A stretch of DNA of 64,000 nucleotides from CAVQMC01 sp963713505 (GCA_963713505.1 CAVQMC010000007.1:1-64000); one strand, 5' to 3'; counted from the stretch's first letter, positions 28,058 to 38,899 are shown. Notes: generated by a model from the sequence alone, not told the origin. Made by a program: numbers and translations.

Positions 28058-28954
28058 TTACTCCATATTATTCAGAGAATTTTTCCTTACATCAATTCCC
28101 CAAAGCAGTTTTGTTCTTAAAGTTTCAAAATAATTTGTTAAAGAAGTATGAACTAATTTTAATGATCTATCACTTTTTTCAATTTTAATTTCCAATGGAG
28201 GATTAAATACAAAAACTCTTTGACCGTCGCAGTTTACATTTATCTCTTTATGAAGTGAATCAGCTCTGATTATAATTTCCTGGTTGCTTGGTAAAACAAG
28301 TGGTCTAACTGTTAAACTATGAGGTGAAATGGGAGAAAGAGTTATAACTTCTGATTTAGGACTAACAATCGGGCCGCCTGTTGAAATAGAATAACCTGTT
28401 GAACCGGTTGGGGTTGCTATAATTAATCCGTCAGCATCAAATGTAGTTACATATTCCTTATCAACCCAAATAGTTAATTCTATCATTTTAGGCCAGCCGC
28501 CTTTATCAATTACAATATCATTTATTGCATAAAGTTTTTCACACTTATGTTTTGCACAATCTCCGGTAATAACCATTCTTTCTTCAATAGTATAATGTTT
28601 GTTTTTTATTTCTTCAATCAGCTTATCCATTTGATTAATATTTGCTTCAACAAGAAAACCGAGTTTACCTAAGTTTACTCCCAATACCGGTTTGTTGTAA
28701 AGCTGTGCATGATAAGCGCTGGCAAGCATAGTTCCATCTCCTCCGATTGATACGATAATGTCACTATTTTTGCATAATTTTTCATTATTTACAAAATCTG
28801 TTTTTTTTGTTTTTATATGGAAGGAATCTTTAAATTCTAAAAGTGTTTCACTTAATAAGAATTCTATTCCGTTATACTTGAGTTTTTCTATAAAGGTTGA
28901 TACAACATCTGAAACTTTTTCTTTTGTTGTATTTGCTATAATTCCGATTTTCAT
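28058..28954 (-). CDS. nadK: NAD kinase
   Basis: Phosphorylates NAD+ to NADP+ in the cytoplasm. The catalytic motif is IVSIGGDGTMLASAYHA, followed by GVNLGKLGFLVE, AINDIVIDKG, TTFDADGLIIATPTGSTGYSISTGGPIV and SPISPHSLTVRPLVLP. All are standard NAD kinase blocks and the 298-residue length is normal. It leads a minus-strand pair with the thioredoxin-like gene. I see no interruption. Confidence 0.95.
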   Translation of the reverse strand: MKIGIIANTTKEKVSDVVSTFIEKLKYNGIEFLLSETLLEFKDSFHIKTKKTDFVNNEKLCKNSDIIVSIGGDGTMLASAYHAQLYNKPVLGVNLGKLGFLVEANINQMDKLIEEIKNKHYTIEERMVITGDCAKHKCEKLYAINDIVIDKGGWPKMIELTIWVDKEYVTTFDADGLIIATPTGSTGYSISTGGPIVSPKSEVITLSPISPHSLTVRPLVLPSNQEIIIRADSLHKEINVNCDGQRVFVFNPPLEIKIEKSDRSLKLVHTSLTNYFETLRTKLLWGIDVRKNSLNNME

Positions 28955-29037
28955 AATAATTTGTAATTTGTTAGGAATATAACTTAATCAATTTATACTA
29001 ATAATCATCCAAACTACTAGCACAAATAATTAAATTT

Positions 29038-29310
29038 TTAAATCAATTCCTTTCCGCTCTCATTTACATAAACCAACTTCAGCTCTTTTAGCGTATCTTT
29101 AAGAAAATTATCCTCGGTTTTGCTTAAATTTCCTTTAGTTTTTTCGAAAAGCATATCTAAAGTGTCAATATAGATTTTTGCATGTTCAAAGTTTTTTTCA
29201 ACTTTATTTGTAACAGGATTTTTTATCTTGCCCATTGATATCATAGCAATCTGCTGACTTTGAACTATGAGCTGTATAAAAAGGGATTCGTTATTATCAA
29301 TTTCTTTCAT
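29038..29310 (-). CDS. DUF1844 family protein
   Basis: 90-residue, mostly helical soluble protein. It follows the DUF1844 pattern: SLFIQLIVQSQQIAMISMGK, then NPVTNKVEKNFEHAKIYIDTLDMLFEKTKGNLS, then FLKDTLKELKLVYV. The function of this widespread family is unknown. Its start overlaps the stop of the upstream glycosyltransferase by 4 bases, so the two are coupled. Downstream, 28955-29037 is a short gap before the nadK start. Confidence 0.85.
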   Translation of the reverse strand: MKEIDNNESLFIQLIVQSQQIAMISMGKIKNPVTNKVEKNFEHAKIYIDTLDMLFEKTKGNLSKTEDNFLKDTLKELKLVYVNESGKELI

Positions 29311-30083
29311 ATTTCACCCCTTGGTTTGTTTTTAAATTCCCACAATTTACAATATTTAGTAAAAACATAAGACGAAGAAAAAACAGCAAGTATAAATCCT
29401 TGAATGCCGTCTAAAAAACCTAATTTTAAAATATACATTTTAATAAAAATTACTAATGGCCGTAATAGTATATCAAATATTGTAAAATCTTTTCCCTTCG
29501 TAAATAATTCATTTGCAGCCAATGAAGTATAACAATTATATTTTTCAAAATAATGTTCAATGTTTGGATCGGTATAATGTTTTAAATCATTTTTTAAGGA
29601 TCCAATTTTTCCTTTGTATTCTAATTGCTCGTGAACATCATGACTGCTGAATTTTACTTTATTTTTGTTGAATAATCTGTTTACTCTGCCGGGATACCAG
29701 CCGCTGTGTCTGATCCATCTTCCTAAGAAAAAGGCCTTTCTTGGAACAGAGTAAAGATCATATTTGGGGGGTTTATTTTTTAATTCTATTATTTCATTCT
29801 TTAACTCAGTAGTTAAAGCTTCATCAGCATCAATCCAGAATATCCAATCGTAGGAAGCAGAATCAACACCATTTTGTTTAGTTTTAGAATAACCTTCCCA
29901 TTTAACTTTTTTAGCTTTTACACCGGAATAAGAATTTGAAATTTCCAATGTTTTATCGATTGATTCTTCATCAACCAAAACAATTATTTCATCAATACAA
30001 TCTAATTGACTTTCAATACATCTTGAAATGTTTTTCTCTTCGTTTTTAGCTATTATGATTGATGAAATTTTTATTTCGTTCAT
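29307..30083 (-). CDS. family 2 glycosyltransferase, WaaE/KdtX-like
   Basis: 258-residue GT-A enzyme. ISSIIIAKNEEKNISRCIES opens the nucleotide-binding fold; IDEIIVLVDEESIDKT and DWIFWIDADEALT contain the conserved acidic residues. FFLGRWIRHSGWYPGRVNRLFNK and HDVHEQLEYKG are typical of LPS-core beta-glucosyltransferases of the WaaE kind. One or two C-terminal hydrophobic segments (about 200-245) may anchor it to the membrane. It is divergent from the polysaccharide locus that starts at 30323. Confidence 0.87.
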   Translation of the reverse strand: MNEIKISSIIIAKNEEKNISRCIESQLDCIDEIIVLVDEESIDKTLEISNSYSGVKAKKVKWEGYSKTKQNGVDSASYDWIFWIDADEALTTELKNEIIELKNKPPKYDLYSVPRKAFFLGRWIRHSGWYPGRVNRLFNKNKVKFSSHDVHEQLEYKGKIGSLKNDLKHYTDPNIEHYFEKYNCYTSLAANELFTKGKDFTIFDILLRPLVIFIKMYILKLGFLDGIQGFILAVFSSSYVFTKYCKLWEFKNKPRGEI

Positions 30084-30322
30084 CCTAAATTGGAAACTTA
30101 ATTCTTAGAATATACCGAAAAATAGTGATTTTAAATTAAAGTTTGTTCCTAAAGGCATCGTATAAATTCAGACCAAATTTTTCTATATTTGAATAAAAGT
30201 TATAAAGAAGTAAGGGATTTTAGCTAATTGGAAGTAATATTTATAAATTATAATAATTACAAAATATTTTCTTCTGAATATCATATCCCAAATTTGCTCT
30301 ATAAAAAGGAAATAATTTTTAA

Positions 30323-31652
30323 ATGAGCAAATTAAACCAATTATATAAACTAGCCCGCTCAAAATTTAATCAAGATTCTGCGCAAGAAATGGGCTGGGTA
30401 TTTTTCGGCCAATCTGCAAATGTAATTCTTGGTTTTGTCATTATAAAATTCTTAAGCGGTTTGGGTAAAGCGGAATATGGTAAATATGCTTTAATTATTA
30501 CTATTGCTGCTTTACTTGGCTTGATTTACGGTCCGTTACAGCAAGGATTTATAAGGTTTTATTATCATTTTCAGCTTAAAAAATTAACACATGCTTTTAC
30601 TAAATATACTTATAAGATTTTATTTGCAGTAAGCCTATCGTTTTTAATAATTACAATTATCGGAACTGCTGTTATTCCTGCTATTGAACTTTCCATTACA
30701 ACTAAATTTATTTTAACAGCGGGTATTTTTTTAGTAGTATTTAAAGTAAATGAATTTTTTAACTCGGTATTAAATTTAATCAGGAAACGTAAAGAAAATT
30801 CATTGCTTCAGGCAGGCGAAAGAACACTTGTAATAATTTCATTTCTTTTAATAAGTTATTTTGGATCGTTAAAACTGATTTATGCTCTGACTTTTTTAGC
30901 AGCATTTGCATTAATATTTGCTTTAACAAAAATAATTATTGTTTCAAAAATTCATTTCTCATGAAAAAGATGAAAATGCAAGTTCAAATAATTCATCAAA
31001 GGAAATTCGTTCACAGCTTTTTACATATACTCTTCCTTTCCTTACATGGGGAATTTTCGGATGGCTTCAATTGAATGGAGAGAAATGGATAATAAACGGT
31101 GTTTTATCAACTGCAGAAGTTGGAGTTTATGCAATCATGATGGCTTTAGTAAATGCTTTAGTTATGATACCTAATAATATTATTGCAGAATTTGCTACTC
31201 CGATAATATTTAAACAATTTTCAGATCTTAAAAATGAAAAGGAAATTACAACCGGATATAGTTATATAAAACTAAATGTATTAGTTGTAATATCCATTAC
31301 TTTGTTTTCTACTTTGCTCACTTTTTTTCTTGGGAAACAATTAATAGTAATTATTAGTAACGAGAGCTATACCGCCTATTGGTATATTCTGCCTTTGCTG
31401 TGTTTAGGAACCGGAATGTTTTTAATCGGTCAAGCACTTACTTATTTGGGAATGTCTTTAAATCTTCCTAAAAAATATTTATCACCCAAAATAAGTGTAG
31501 GTTGTATTTCCGTTTTACTGAATTTATACTTTATAAATAAATTCGGGTTAGTAGGTGTATCTTATTCGGTACTTTTGGTAGGTTTAATCTATGTTGTGTA
31601 TATTTTAATTGTAAATAAAAAAATTACGATTCAACATAACATTAATTTCTAA
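30323..31652 (+). CDS. Wzx-like polysaccharide flippase, one frameshift
   Basis: Multi-pass membrane protein of the MATE/PST superfamily, with about twelve helices when the two open segments are joined (about 443 residues). The first part contains VFFGQSANVILGFVIIKFLSGLGKAEYGKYALI, the second WLQLNGEKWIINGVLSTAEVGVYAIMMAL. This is the usual duplicated 'vYgv.l' pattern of O-antigen flippases. The frame changes near 30950, between IVSK and FISHEKDEN, with one extra base. It would move lipid-linked repeat units to the periplasm and heads the 30323-37188 locus. Confidence 0.85.
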
Positions 31653-31667
31653 TCAACGAAATAAAAA

Positions 31668-32681
31668 ATGAAAATAGCCATTGTTTGTATGAAATATGAT
31701 TACGGCCATGAGGAACGAGGCTATTCATATGAGTACTATAATATTTATATGCCGTTGGTCGACGTTTTCGGATCCGGGAATGTAATTCATTTTGATTTTT
31801 TCTCAGTATTTAAAGAGAAAGGTAAAGTCGAAATGAATGAAATTATGGTTGATTTTATTAAGTCGGAAAAACCCGATGTAACCGTTTTTTGTTTATTCGA
31901 ATCTGAGTTTGATGAGGAATCTGTTGATAAGTTAAAAGAATATTCAAAAACTGTTGTTTATTTTTTCGATGATCCCTGGCGGCAGGAATATGTAAAGCAT
32001 TGGATAAAATATTTTAACTTTTTTTCGACTCCTGATTATTACATGTTCCAAAAATATAAGTACGAAGGATTTGAAAATGTAATTTATTCACCTTTTGGTT
32101 TTAACTCCAACATCTATAAAAAACTGGACTTAGTGAAAAAATATGACGTTTCATTTGTCGGTAACTATAGTGCATCAAGGGAATGGATATTTAAAATTTT
32201 ATCTAAAGAAGGAATAAAGGTTAATGTTTTCGGAAGAGGCTGGGGGAGTGATCAGAAATGGTTATCGCATCAACAAATGATTGAAGTATTTAATCAATCC
32301 AAAATAAATTTAAATCTTTCCAATGCCGTAAATAAGGATTTTGGTTTTTTAATGCGGGCGATGAAATCACCTAAAGCACTAAAGCAATTATTACTGTTAA
32401 AAAAACACAAAGAACAAGTTAAAGGACGACATTATGAAATTAATGGCTGCGGAGGATTTCAATTAAGCTATTTTGTCCCGGGGTTAAATTTAGTTTATGA
32501 AATTGACAAAGAAATTGCAGTATTTGAAGATATATCAAATCTAGGCGATGAAATTAAATTTTTTCTCCAAAACGATGAACTGAGAAAAAAAATTGCTGAT
32601 AGCGGATATTTAAGATCGATCAATGATCACAAAGCTCAAGGTTATCTTAAAAAATTAATTGAGCATGTTTATAATAATTGA
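31668..32681 (+). CDS. glycosyltransferase, CgeB-like (GT-B fold)
   Basis: 337-residue protein resembling CgeB/family 1-like glycosyltransferases. The N-terminal half starts MKIAIVCMKYDYGHEERGYSYEYYN and has KPDVTVFCLFESEF and VVYFFDDPWR. The C-terminal Rossmann half contains DVSFVGNYSASREWIFK, NLNLSNAVNKDF and a glycine-rich NGCGGFQLSYFVPGL nucleotide-binding loop. It presumably adds a sugar to the repeat unit. It starts 15 bases after the flippase gene and is 9 bases before the next glycosyltransferase. Confidence 0.78.
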   Translation: MKIAIVCMKYDYGHEERGYSYEYYNIYMPLVDVFGSGNVIHFDFFSVFKEKGKVEMNEIMVDFIKSEKPDVTVFCLFESEFDEESVDKLKEYSKTVVYFFDDPWRQEYVKHWIKYFNFFSTPDYYMFQKYKYEGFENVIYSPFGFNSNIYKKLDLVKKYDVSFVGNYSASREWIFKILSKEGIKVNVFGRGWGSDQKWLSHQQMIEVFNQSKINLNLSNAVNKDFGFLMRAMKSPKALKQLLLLKKHKEQVKGRHYEINGCGGFQLSYFVPGLNLVYEIDKEIAVFEDISNLGDEIKFFLQNDELRKKIADSGYLRSINDHKAQGYLKKLIEHVYNN

Positions 32682-32690
32682 TTTTTTATA

Positions 32691-33506
32691 ATGAATAAAC
32701 CCAAAGTTTCTGTAATAATTCCTGTATTTAATTTTGAAGAATACATTGAAGAGACTTTAAATTCAGTATTAAATCAATCTTACCAAAATTTTGAGATAAT
32801 TGTTGTTGACGACACTTCTACAGACAACACATTTCAAATAGTTCAAGGTTTAGCTGAAAAATTTAAATCAATAAAATGTTATAAAATAGAACATTCCGGC
32901 AGACCTTCTGTTCCGAGAAATTATGGGATAAGCAAAGCTGCAGGAGATTTAATTGCATTTTTAGACGGAGATGATCTTTGGGTTAATAATAAATTGGAAA
33001 TTCAAGTTCAATATATGATGAAAAACCCGGAATTGATTTTTGTTTATTCAGCAAGTGTTACTAAAGGTGCTTCAATATTTTCTTCGTATTTTGAAGTGTT
33101 GCCCTTAATTAGCAAGGCAGCCAAATCTAAAGATGATTTAATAAATAATGGCAATACCATTACTTGTTCTTCTGTTCTTGCAAGAAAAAAAATATTGGAT
33201 CAAGTTAATGGCTTTGATGAAGATCCAAAATTAAAAATTGAAGATTATGATTTGTGGCTGCGGTTAAGTGAAATTGGTCCTTTTAAATTCATTCCCCAAA
33301 TACATGTTTATTATAGAATTCATTCTTCTCAATTTTCATCTGATTGGAAAATTAAGCAGGAGAGGCTTCAATATTTAGCTAAAAAAAGAAACCTTGAGTT
33401 ACCTCCTTATAAATTTCACCGCACAAAGGGATTTGTACATCTGGCAGCCAGAAATTTTGTCCATTTGTTAACTTATTTATGGTTTAAGACTGCTGGAAAG
33501 TTTTAA
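32691..33506 (+). CDS. family 2 glycosyltransferase
   Basis: 271-residue GT-A enzyme. KVSVIIPVFNFEEYIEETLNSVLNQSYQNFEIIVVDDTSTDNT is the classic N-terminal half; LIAFLDGDDLW is the DXD-type metal site; GFDEDPKLKIEDYDLWLRLSE holds the acceptor-side catalytic acid (E/D-DYDL). It has no membrane segment. As part of the 30323-37188 operon it should add one sugar to the lipid-linked repeat unit; donor and acceptor are unknown. Confidence 0.9.
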   Translation: MNKPKVSVIIPVFNFEEYIEETLNSVLNQSYQNFEIIVVDDTSTDNTFQIVQGLAEKFKSIKCYKIEHSGRPSVPRNYGISKAAGDLIAFLDGDDLWVNNKLEIQVQYMMKNPELIFVYSASVTKGASIFSSYFEVLPLISKAAKSKDDLINNGNTITCSSVLARKKILDQVNGFDEDPKLKIEDYDLWLRLSEIGPFKFIPQIHVYYRIHSSQFSSDWKIKQERLQYLAKKRNLELPPYKFHRTKGFVHLAARNFVHLLTYLWFKTAGKF

Positions 33507-33524
33507 TTTTAAAATGAAAATCAA

Positions 33525-34643
33525 GTGAATATTCAGAAAAGACCAAAAATATTATTGATAACCTCACGTGCTGATTTCGGCGGCGGACCGGAACATATTA
33601 ATAAGTTAATTCAAATTTTAAAAAATGATATTGAATTTTTTATAGCATGTCCTGATGATTATCCTTATTGGAATCGATATGAAAAAATTCTTGGTAAAGA
33701 GAAGTTATTCAAAATTCCTCATAGAAAATTTAAACTAAAATTTACGTTAAGTTTAAAAGAATATATTAAAAGAAATAACATTCAGTTATTACATTCTCAT
33801 GGTAAAGGAGCAGGATTATACAGCAGGCTTTTAAATTTATTGTCCGGAATTCCCTGCATTCATACATTTCATGGTTTTCATATTGGCGAATACAATCTAT
33901 TTCAAAAAAAGATTTATATTTTTATTGAAAAAGTAATGTCATTATTTACTAAAGCATTTATTGCTGTATCCAAAAGTGAATTTAATATAATATATGATTA
34001 TAAAATTTCGAGTGCCCAAAAAATACACATAATAAATAATGGTGTTGAAATTCCTGCTGAAAAAGTAAATGAGAAAATCTTTAATCAAAATAAATTGAAA
34101 TTAGTTACTTTTACGCGTTTTGATTATGCCAAAAACACTTTGTTACTCATTGATATTATTAAGGAACTAAAAAATCAGAATAAAATAGATTTGTTTATTT
34201 TTGTCATTTTAGGCAGCGGAAGTGATGAAAACATTTTTAAAGAGGAAATGAATAAAGAGAATATTGCTGATCATATTAAGTTGAAGGGTTTTGTAGAAAA
34301 TACTTCAGAATTTTTAGTCGATGCTTTTTGTTATATTTCGACATCGCGCTGGGAAGGATTACCTTTGGGAGTGATGGAAGCTATGTCTTACGGTGTTCCT
34401 GTAATTGCTTCAAATGTAACTGGCAATAAAGACTTGATTGATAATAAAAAAAATGGGTTTTTATATGATATTAATAATCCCAAAGAAGCTGTAGAATGTA
34501 TTGTTAAGCTATCGGAAGATAAAAATCTCTGGAAAGATTTCTCGAAAGAGTGTTGGTTGAAAATAAAAAATAATTTTAGTCTCGAAAAAATGTGTGAAGA
34601 AACAAAATTACTTTATTTGAAAAATATTCACAACAAAAAATGA
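33525..34643 (+). CDS. family 4 glycosyltransferase
   Basis: 372-residue GT-B protein. The N-terminal acceptor domain has LLITSRADFGGGPEHINKL and LLHSHGKGAGLYSRLLNLLSGIPCIHTFHGFH. The donor domain has LGSGSDENIFKEEM, IKLKGFVENTSEFLVDAFCYISTSRWEGLPLGVMEAMSYGVPVIAS, matching the E-x7-E motif of GT4. The start is GTG at 33525; an ATG at 33514 is out of frame and would need a one-base correction. Its stop overlaps the next gene as ATGA. Confidence 0.88.
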   Translation: MNIQKRPKILLITSRADFGGGPEHINKLIQILKNDIEFFIACPDDYPYWNRYEKILGKEKLFKIPHRKFKLKFTLSLKEYIKRNNIQLLHSHGKGAGLYSRLLNLLSGIPCIHTFHGFHIGEYNLFQKKIYIFIEKVMSLFTKAFIAVSKSEFNIIYDYKISSAQKIHIINNGVEIPAEKVNEKIFNQNKLKLVTFTRFDYAKNTLLLIDIIKELKNQNKIDLFIFVILGSGSDENIFKEEMNKENIADHIKLKGFVENTSEFLVDAFCYISTSRWEGLPLGVMEAMSYGVPVIASNVTGNKDLIDNKKNGFLYDINNPKEAVECIVKLSEDKNLWKDFSKECWLKIKNNFSLEKMCEETKLLYLKNIHNKK

Positions 34644-35765
34644 ATAGTAAAAAAACAGCAATTGTACATGATTGGATGGTAGGTTATGCAGGCTCTGAAA
34701 GAGTTGTGGAATCACTTACTAATCTTTGGAATAATGCCGATATTTTTTTGCTTTTTGAATATTTAAATGATAAAGACCGTTCCATAATTTTAAAAGATAA
34801 AAAGCCGAATACTTCATTTATCCAGAATCTTCCCGGTGCTAGAAAAAATCATAGGAAATATCTTCCTCTGTTTCCTTATGCTATTGAACAATTTGATTTA
34901 AGTAATTATGATTTGATTATTTCCAGCTCTCATGCAGTTGCAAAAGGAGTTTTAACAAATTCAAAACAACTGCATATCAGTTATTGTCATACTCCAATAA
35001 GATATGCTTGGGATTTGACATTTCCAATATTTGAGAGAAAGCAATCTGGATAAAGGGATTAAAGGATTGATAGCAAAATCATTTCTGCATTATATAAGAA
35101 TGTGGGATTCTTCAACTGTAAACCGGGTTGATTATTTTATTGCAAATTCAAAATATATTGCCGGAAGAATAAAAAAAATATACGGAAGAGATTCCGAAGT
35201 TATTTATCCGCCTGTTGATACAGTTAAATTTCAATTAAGTTCGAATAAAGATAGTTATTATCTCACAGCTTCAAGATTAGTCCCTTATAAAAAAATAGAT
35301 ATTATTGTTAGAGCTTTTACCGAAATGCCGGATAAAAAACTTCTTGTTATTGGTGACGGTCCGGATGAAGCAAAAATTAAAAAATTTGCCGGATCAAATA
35401 TAGAATTTTTAGGTTATCAGGAACCCGAAGAATTAAGTAAATATATGCAGAAAGCGAAAGCTTTTGTTTTTGCAGCAGATGAAGATTTTGGAATTGTACC
35501 GATAGAAGCATTGTCCTGCGGAACCCCGGTTATTGCTTTAAATAAAGGCGGAACTGCGGAAACAATTATTAAAGATGTCGGAATTTTATTTGATAATCAA
35601 ACAGCAGAGTCAATCAAACACTCTGTTTTAAATTTTGAAAAATCTGAAAACACATTTGAACCGGCAAGACTCCATGAATATGCTAATAATTTCGATAGAA
35701 AAATATTTGAAGAAAAAATAAAGCAGTTTGTAAATAAAAAGAGTAATGAATTTTTCAATTCTTAA
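34640..35765 (+). CDS. family 4 glycosyltransferase (mannosyltransferase-like), one frameshift
   Basis: GT-B enzyme of about 374 residues when repaired. The N-terminal segment reads AIVHDWMVGYAGSERVVE and LHISYCHTPIRYAWDLTF; the C-terminal segment has YLTASRLVPYKKIDIIVRAF, KLLVIGDGPDEAKIKK and FGIVPIEALSCGTPVIALNKGGTAET. The frame changes near 35024: deleting one C of 'CCAATAT' gives DLTFQYLRESNLDKGIKGL, exactly the family's conserved join. This makes a sequence error very likely. It lies between another GT4 and the sugar transferase. Confidence 0.88.
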
Positions 35766-35784
35766 ATTATTTGATTTTAACTAA

Positions 35785-37188
35785 ATGATTTTTAACAGGA
35801 AATCCTTTTACTATTTAAGACTTTTCCTTGATTTATTTCTTGTAAATATTTCTTTTTTGCTTGCTGCAATTCTTGCACAGCCTATACACATTCTGCCTGA
35901 ACGAAATTACATGTTTGTGTTGATGGTTCTGCAGAATTTCTTATGGTATTTCGAATCAAATGTTATAAACTTTTATGAAGATTTTAGTGAAAGATATTTT
36001 GCCTATCAATTCATAAATATTTTAAAGCACATAGTTCTCCAAGCTTTGCTTGCAGTTCTTTTTATCTTTCTTGTTAAAGAAGATCTGTATACTAGGAATT
36101 TTATATTATTTTATTCTGTTATACTTACAATTTTAGTAAGTGCAAGAATTCTGATCTTAAGGTCATTTTTAATTAGAGCAAGAGAAAGAGGGAAAAATTT
36201 AAGAAATGTTTTGATTATCGGAGCAGGAGAGATTGGAACAAACTTCAGACAAATGATTAATAAACATGAAGACTTAGCATATAATCTTGTCGGCTTTTTA
36301 GATGATCATGAACAGAATAGTGAAAGTCTTCCGGTTCTTGGTAAAATAAATGACCTTGAAGGTGTTATTGATAAAAATAAAATTGAAATTGTTGTTATAG
36401 CTTTACCCATTTATGCTTCCAATCAGCTTGAGGAAATTATTAGAATTTGCAACAAACTTGCAGTTAGAGTTTATATAATTCCGGATTATTTTAAATTCGT
36501 ATCAAATAAATTTCAAATAAGTATGGTTGGGGATTTTCCCATCATTTCTGTAAGAACAGAACCTCTCGCCGAAGCAAATTGGAGATTCTTTAAAAGAATA
36601 TTTGATATAATATTTTCTGTAATAGTACTTGTAGTAATTCTTTCTTGGATGATTCCATTAATTTTTATTTTTGATTTGATTTTCTCCCGCGGACCTGTTT
36701 TATATAAACAGGACAGAGTTGGGGCAAATGATGAAGTATTTAAATGTTATAAATTCAGAACAATGCATGTTAAAAATAACAGTGAAAATAATTACCAGCC
36801 TGCAATTGAAGATGATCCGCGTGTAACAAAAGTAGGTAAGCTGTTAAGAAAATCGAACTTAGATGAACTTCCGCAATTTATTAATGTGTTAAAAGGACAA
36901 ATGTCAATTGTTGGTCCTCGGCCTCACCCAATTCCTTTCAATGAAATTTACAAACAAATGGTAGAAGAGATCAAAATTAGAAATTGGGTAAAGCCTGGAA
37001 TTACCGGATGGGCGCAGGTTCATGGTTATCGTGGTGATGTTTTAGATTATGAAGAAAATAAAATCAGAACTCAAAAAAGAATAGATTATGATTTATGGTA
37101 CATTGAAAACTGGTCTTTCTGGCTGGATATTCAAATAATCATTTTAACAATTTGGCAGATGATAAAAGGGGAAACAAAAGCCGTATAA
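35785..37188 (+). CDS. polyprenyl-phosphate sugar-1-phosphate transferase (WbaP/WcaJ type)
   Basis: 467-residue initiating enzyme of polysaccharide assembly, putting the first sugar phosphate on undecaprenyl phosphate. There are about four N-terminal helices, then a CoA-binding-like domain (RNVLIIGAGEIGTNFRQM, about 145-260), then a fifth helix and the bacterial sugar transferase domain. The last contains PVLYKQDRVGANDEVFKCYKFRTM, RKSNLDELPQFINVLKGQMSIVGPRPHP and KPGITGWAQVHGYRG. It closes the 30323-37188 operon 20 bases after the last glycosyltransferase. Confidence 0.93.
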   Translation: MIFNRKSFYYLRLFLDLFLVNISFLLAAILAQPIHILPERNYMFVLMVLQNFLWYFESNVINFYEDFSERYFAYQFINILKHIVLQALLAVLFIFLVKEDLYTRNFILFYSVILTILVSARILILRSFLIRARERGKNLRNVLIIGAGEIGTNFRQMINKHEDLAYNLVGFLDDHEQNSESLPVLGKINDLEGVIDKNKIEIVVIALPIYASNQLEEIIRICNKLAVRVYIIPDYFKFVSNKFQISMVGDFPIISVRTEPLAEANWRFFKRIFDIIFSVIVLVVILSWMIPLIFIFDLIFSRGPVLYKQDRVGANDEVFKCYKFRTMHVKNNSENNYQPAIEDDPRVTKVGKLLRKSNLDELPQFINVLKGQMSIVGPRPHPIPFNEIYKQMVEEIKIRNWVKPGITGWAQVHGYRGDVLDYEENKIRTQKRIDYDLWYIENWSFWLDIQIIILTIWQMIKGETKAV

Positions 37189-37462
37189 AATAGTCTTTTC
37201 TTTTGGAAGCATTTCTTACTAATATCCATATCAAAACTCTAAAAATTTACTTTTTTACCGATAAATCAGGGTAGAAATTACTATAAAAATGGCCATTATA
37301 AGCAGTTTTCAAACAATGTCTTACTTTTAAAAATAGGTATAATACTTGTTATAAAATAAGACAGTTTGCAAAATATTCTTCAAAATACGTTCTCAATACA
37401 GAATTCAAAGAATTTAGAGTTTTTTAAATAAACAAGGTTAAAATATTAAAATAGGTTACAAT

Positions 37463-38881
37463 ATGTCTAAATCAGTTGGTTTAAAAGTGCAGCTAATGCT
37501 GACAATGTTATTGTTTACAACATTTTTAATAAGCAGTTGTAAACTTTCAAATGATTCCAGCACCAATAACCCAGTAGCAACAAATACTACTGCAGTTCTT
37601 CAAGGTACAGTAACTAATTATTTAACGGGAAATGCAATTGTTAGTGCTAAAGTTACAATAATTGGCGGAACACAATTAGTTTCTGTTAATACAGACGAAA
37701 GCGGTGCTTTTTCTGCTGAAGTTGAATTGGAATCCGGTACAACTGTTACCGTTATAACTACAAAATCAGGTTATGTAAGCGACACCACAAATACATATAT
37801 TCAAGCCGGCGCTACAGTAACATTAGAACAAGTTCAAATGATGCCTACTTCAACCGGTGGAGGTTCTACGCCTTCGGGAGATCCTGTAAGTATCTATATA
37901 GATCAAGTTTCTTCGCCCGTAATTGGTGTTAAAGAAAGTGGATCAGTCGAAACTACGTCCTTAACTTTTGTTGTGGTAGATTCAGCCGGTGTTCCGGTAG
38001 ATTTAGATCATTCTGTAACTGTTAATTTTATGCTAACAGCAGGACCTGGAGGAGGCGAATTTTTAAGTCCAACTTCTGCTGTTACAAATAATTTAGGTCA
38101 AGCTTCCGTTAATTTGACAAGCGGTACTAAAGCCGGTGCGGTACAGATTAGTGCAAAAGTAAATATAAGCTCAGGAACAATTTCTTCTCTGCCGGTAAGT
38201 ATTACAATTCATGGAGGTTTGCCCGATTCAACTCATTTCAGTATTGCTCCTAAGAATTTAAATTTTCCCGGGTATAATATCTTTGGTTTAACGGATGCAA
38301 TAACTGCTTTTGTCGGTGATAAATATGCAAACCCTGTAAGACCTCAAACAGCAGTTTATTTCACAACCTCGGGTGGAATTATCGAAGGCTCCGCTTTAAC
38401 AAACGACCAGGGAATGGGAACAGTTAATTTAATATCTGCTGAGCCAAGACCAATACATCCAACATATGGCCCTGGTTTTGCAACTATAACAGCAAGCACT
38501 GTCAATGAAAATTCTCAGACTATTAGTACAAACACAATTGTTTTATTTTCAGGCGTACCGGTTTTAACTATTAGTCCAACTTCATTTAATATACCAAACG
38601 GCGGATCGCAGAATTTCACTTATACAGTTAGTGATCAAAATGGAAATCCACTTGCTAGTGGAACAAATATTACAGTTGCAGTTACAGGAGAAAGTGTTGA
38701 TGCATCTGGAGATTTATCAATTACATTACCGGATACTCAAAGTGAAGCATGGACACATTTCGCATTTAATGTATTTGATAAAGTGGATACGGTAGATGTT
38801 GCTAAATCTGTTTCTATAAAATTATCAACAGAAGGACCTAACGGTTCGGGACAAATCACCATACAAGGTACAAGTAATTAG
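37463..38881 (+). CDS. Ig-like domain lipoprotein
   Basis: 472-residue exported lipoprotein (lipobox SSCK near residue 26). A carboxypeptidase-regulatory-like beta sandwich follows (ATNTTAVLQGTVTNYLTGNAIVSAKVTI, about 43-125). Then come two or three Big_1-type Ig domains with the 'D-x-x-G-x-P-V...T-N-x-x-G-x-x-x-V' pattern (VVDSAGVPVDLDHSV...TNNLGQASVNLTSGT; NDQGMGTVNLIS; SDQNGNPLASGTNI). It is probably a surface adhesion or structural protein. The gene stands alone after a 274-base gap and ends in a strong terminator. Confidence 0.8.
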   Translation: MSKSVGLKVQLMLTMLLFTTFLISSCKLSNDSSTNNPVATNTTAVLQGTVTNYLTGNAIVSAKVTIIGGTQLVSVNTDESGAFSAEVELESGTTVTVITTKSGYVSDTTNTYIQAGATVTLEQVQMMPTSTGGGSTPSGDPVSIYIDQVSSPVIGVKESGSVETTSLTFVVVDSAGVPVDLDHSVTVNFMLTAGPGGGEFLSPTSAVTNNLGQASVNLTSGTKAGAVQISAKVNISSGTISSLPVSITIHGGLPDSTHFSIAPKNLNFPGYNIFGLTDAITAFVGDKYANPVRPQTAVYFTTSGGIIEGSALTNDQGMGTVNLISAEPRPIHPTYGPGFATITASTVNENSQTISTNTIVLFSGVPVLTISPTSFNIPNGGSQNFTYTVSDQNGNPLASGTNITVAVTGESVDASGDLSITLPDTQSEAWTHFAFNVFDKVDTVDVAKSVSIKLSTEGPNGSGQITIQGTSN

Positions 38882-38899
38882 TATAAATAAAAGGTTAAT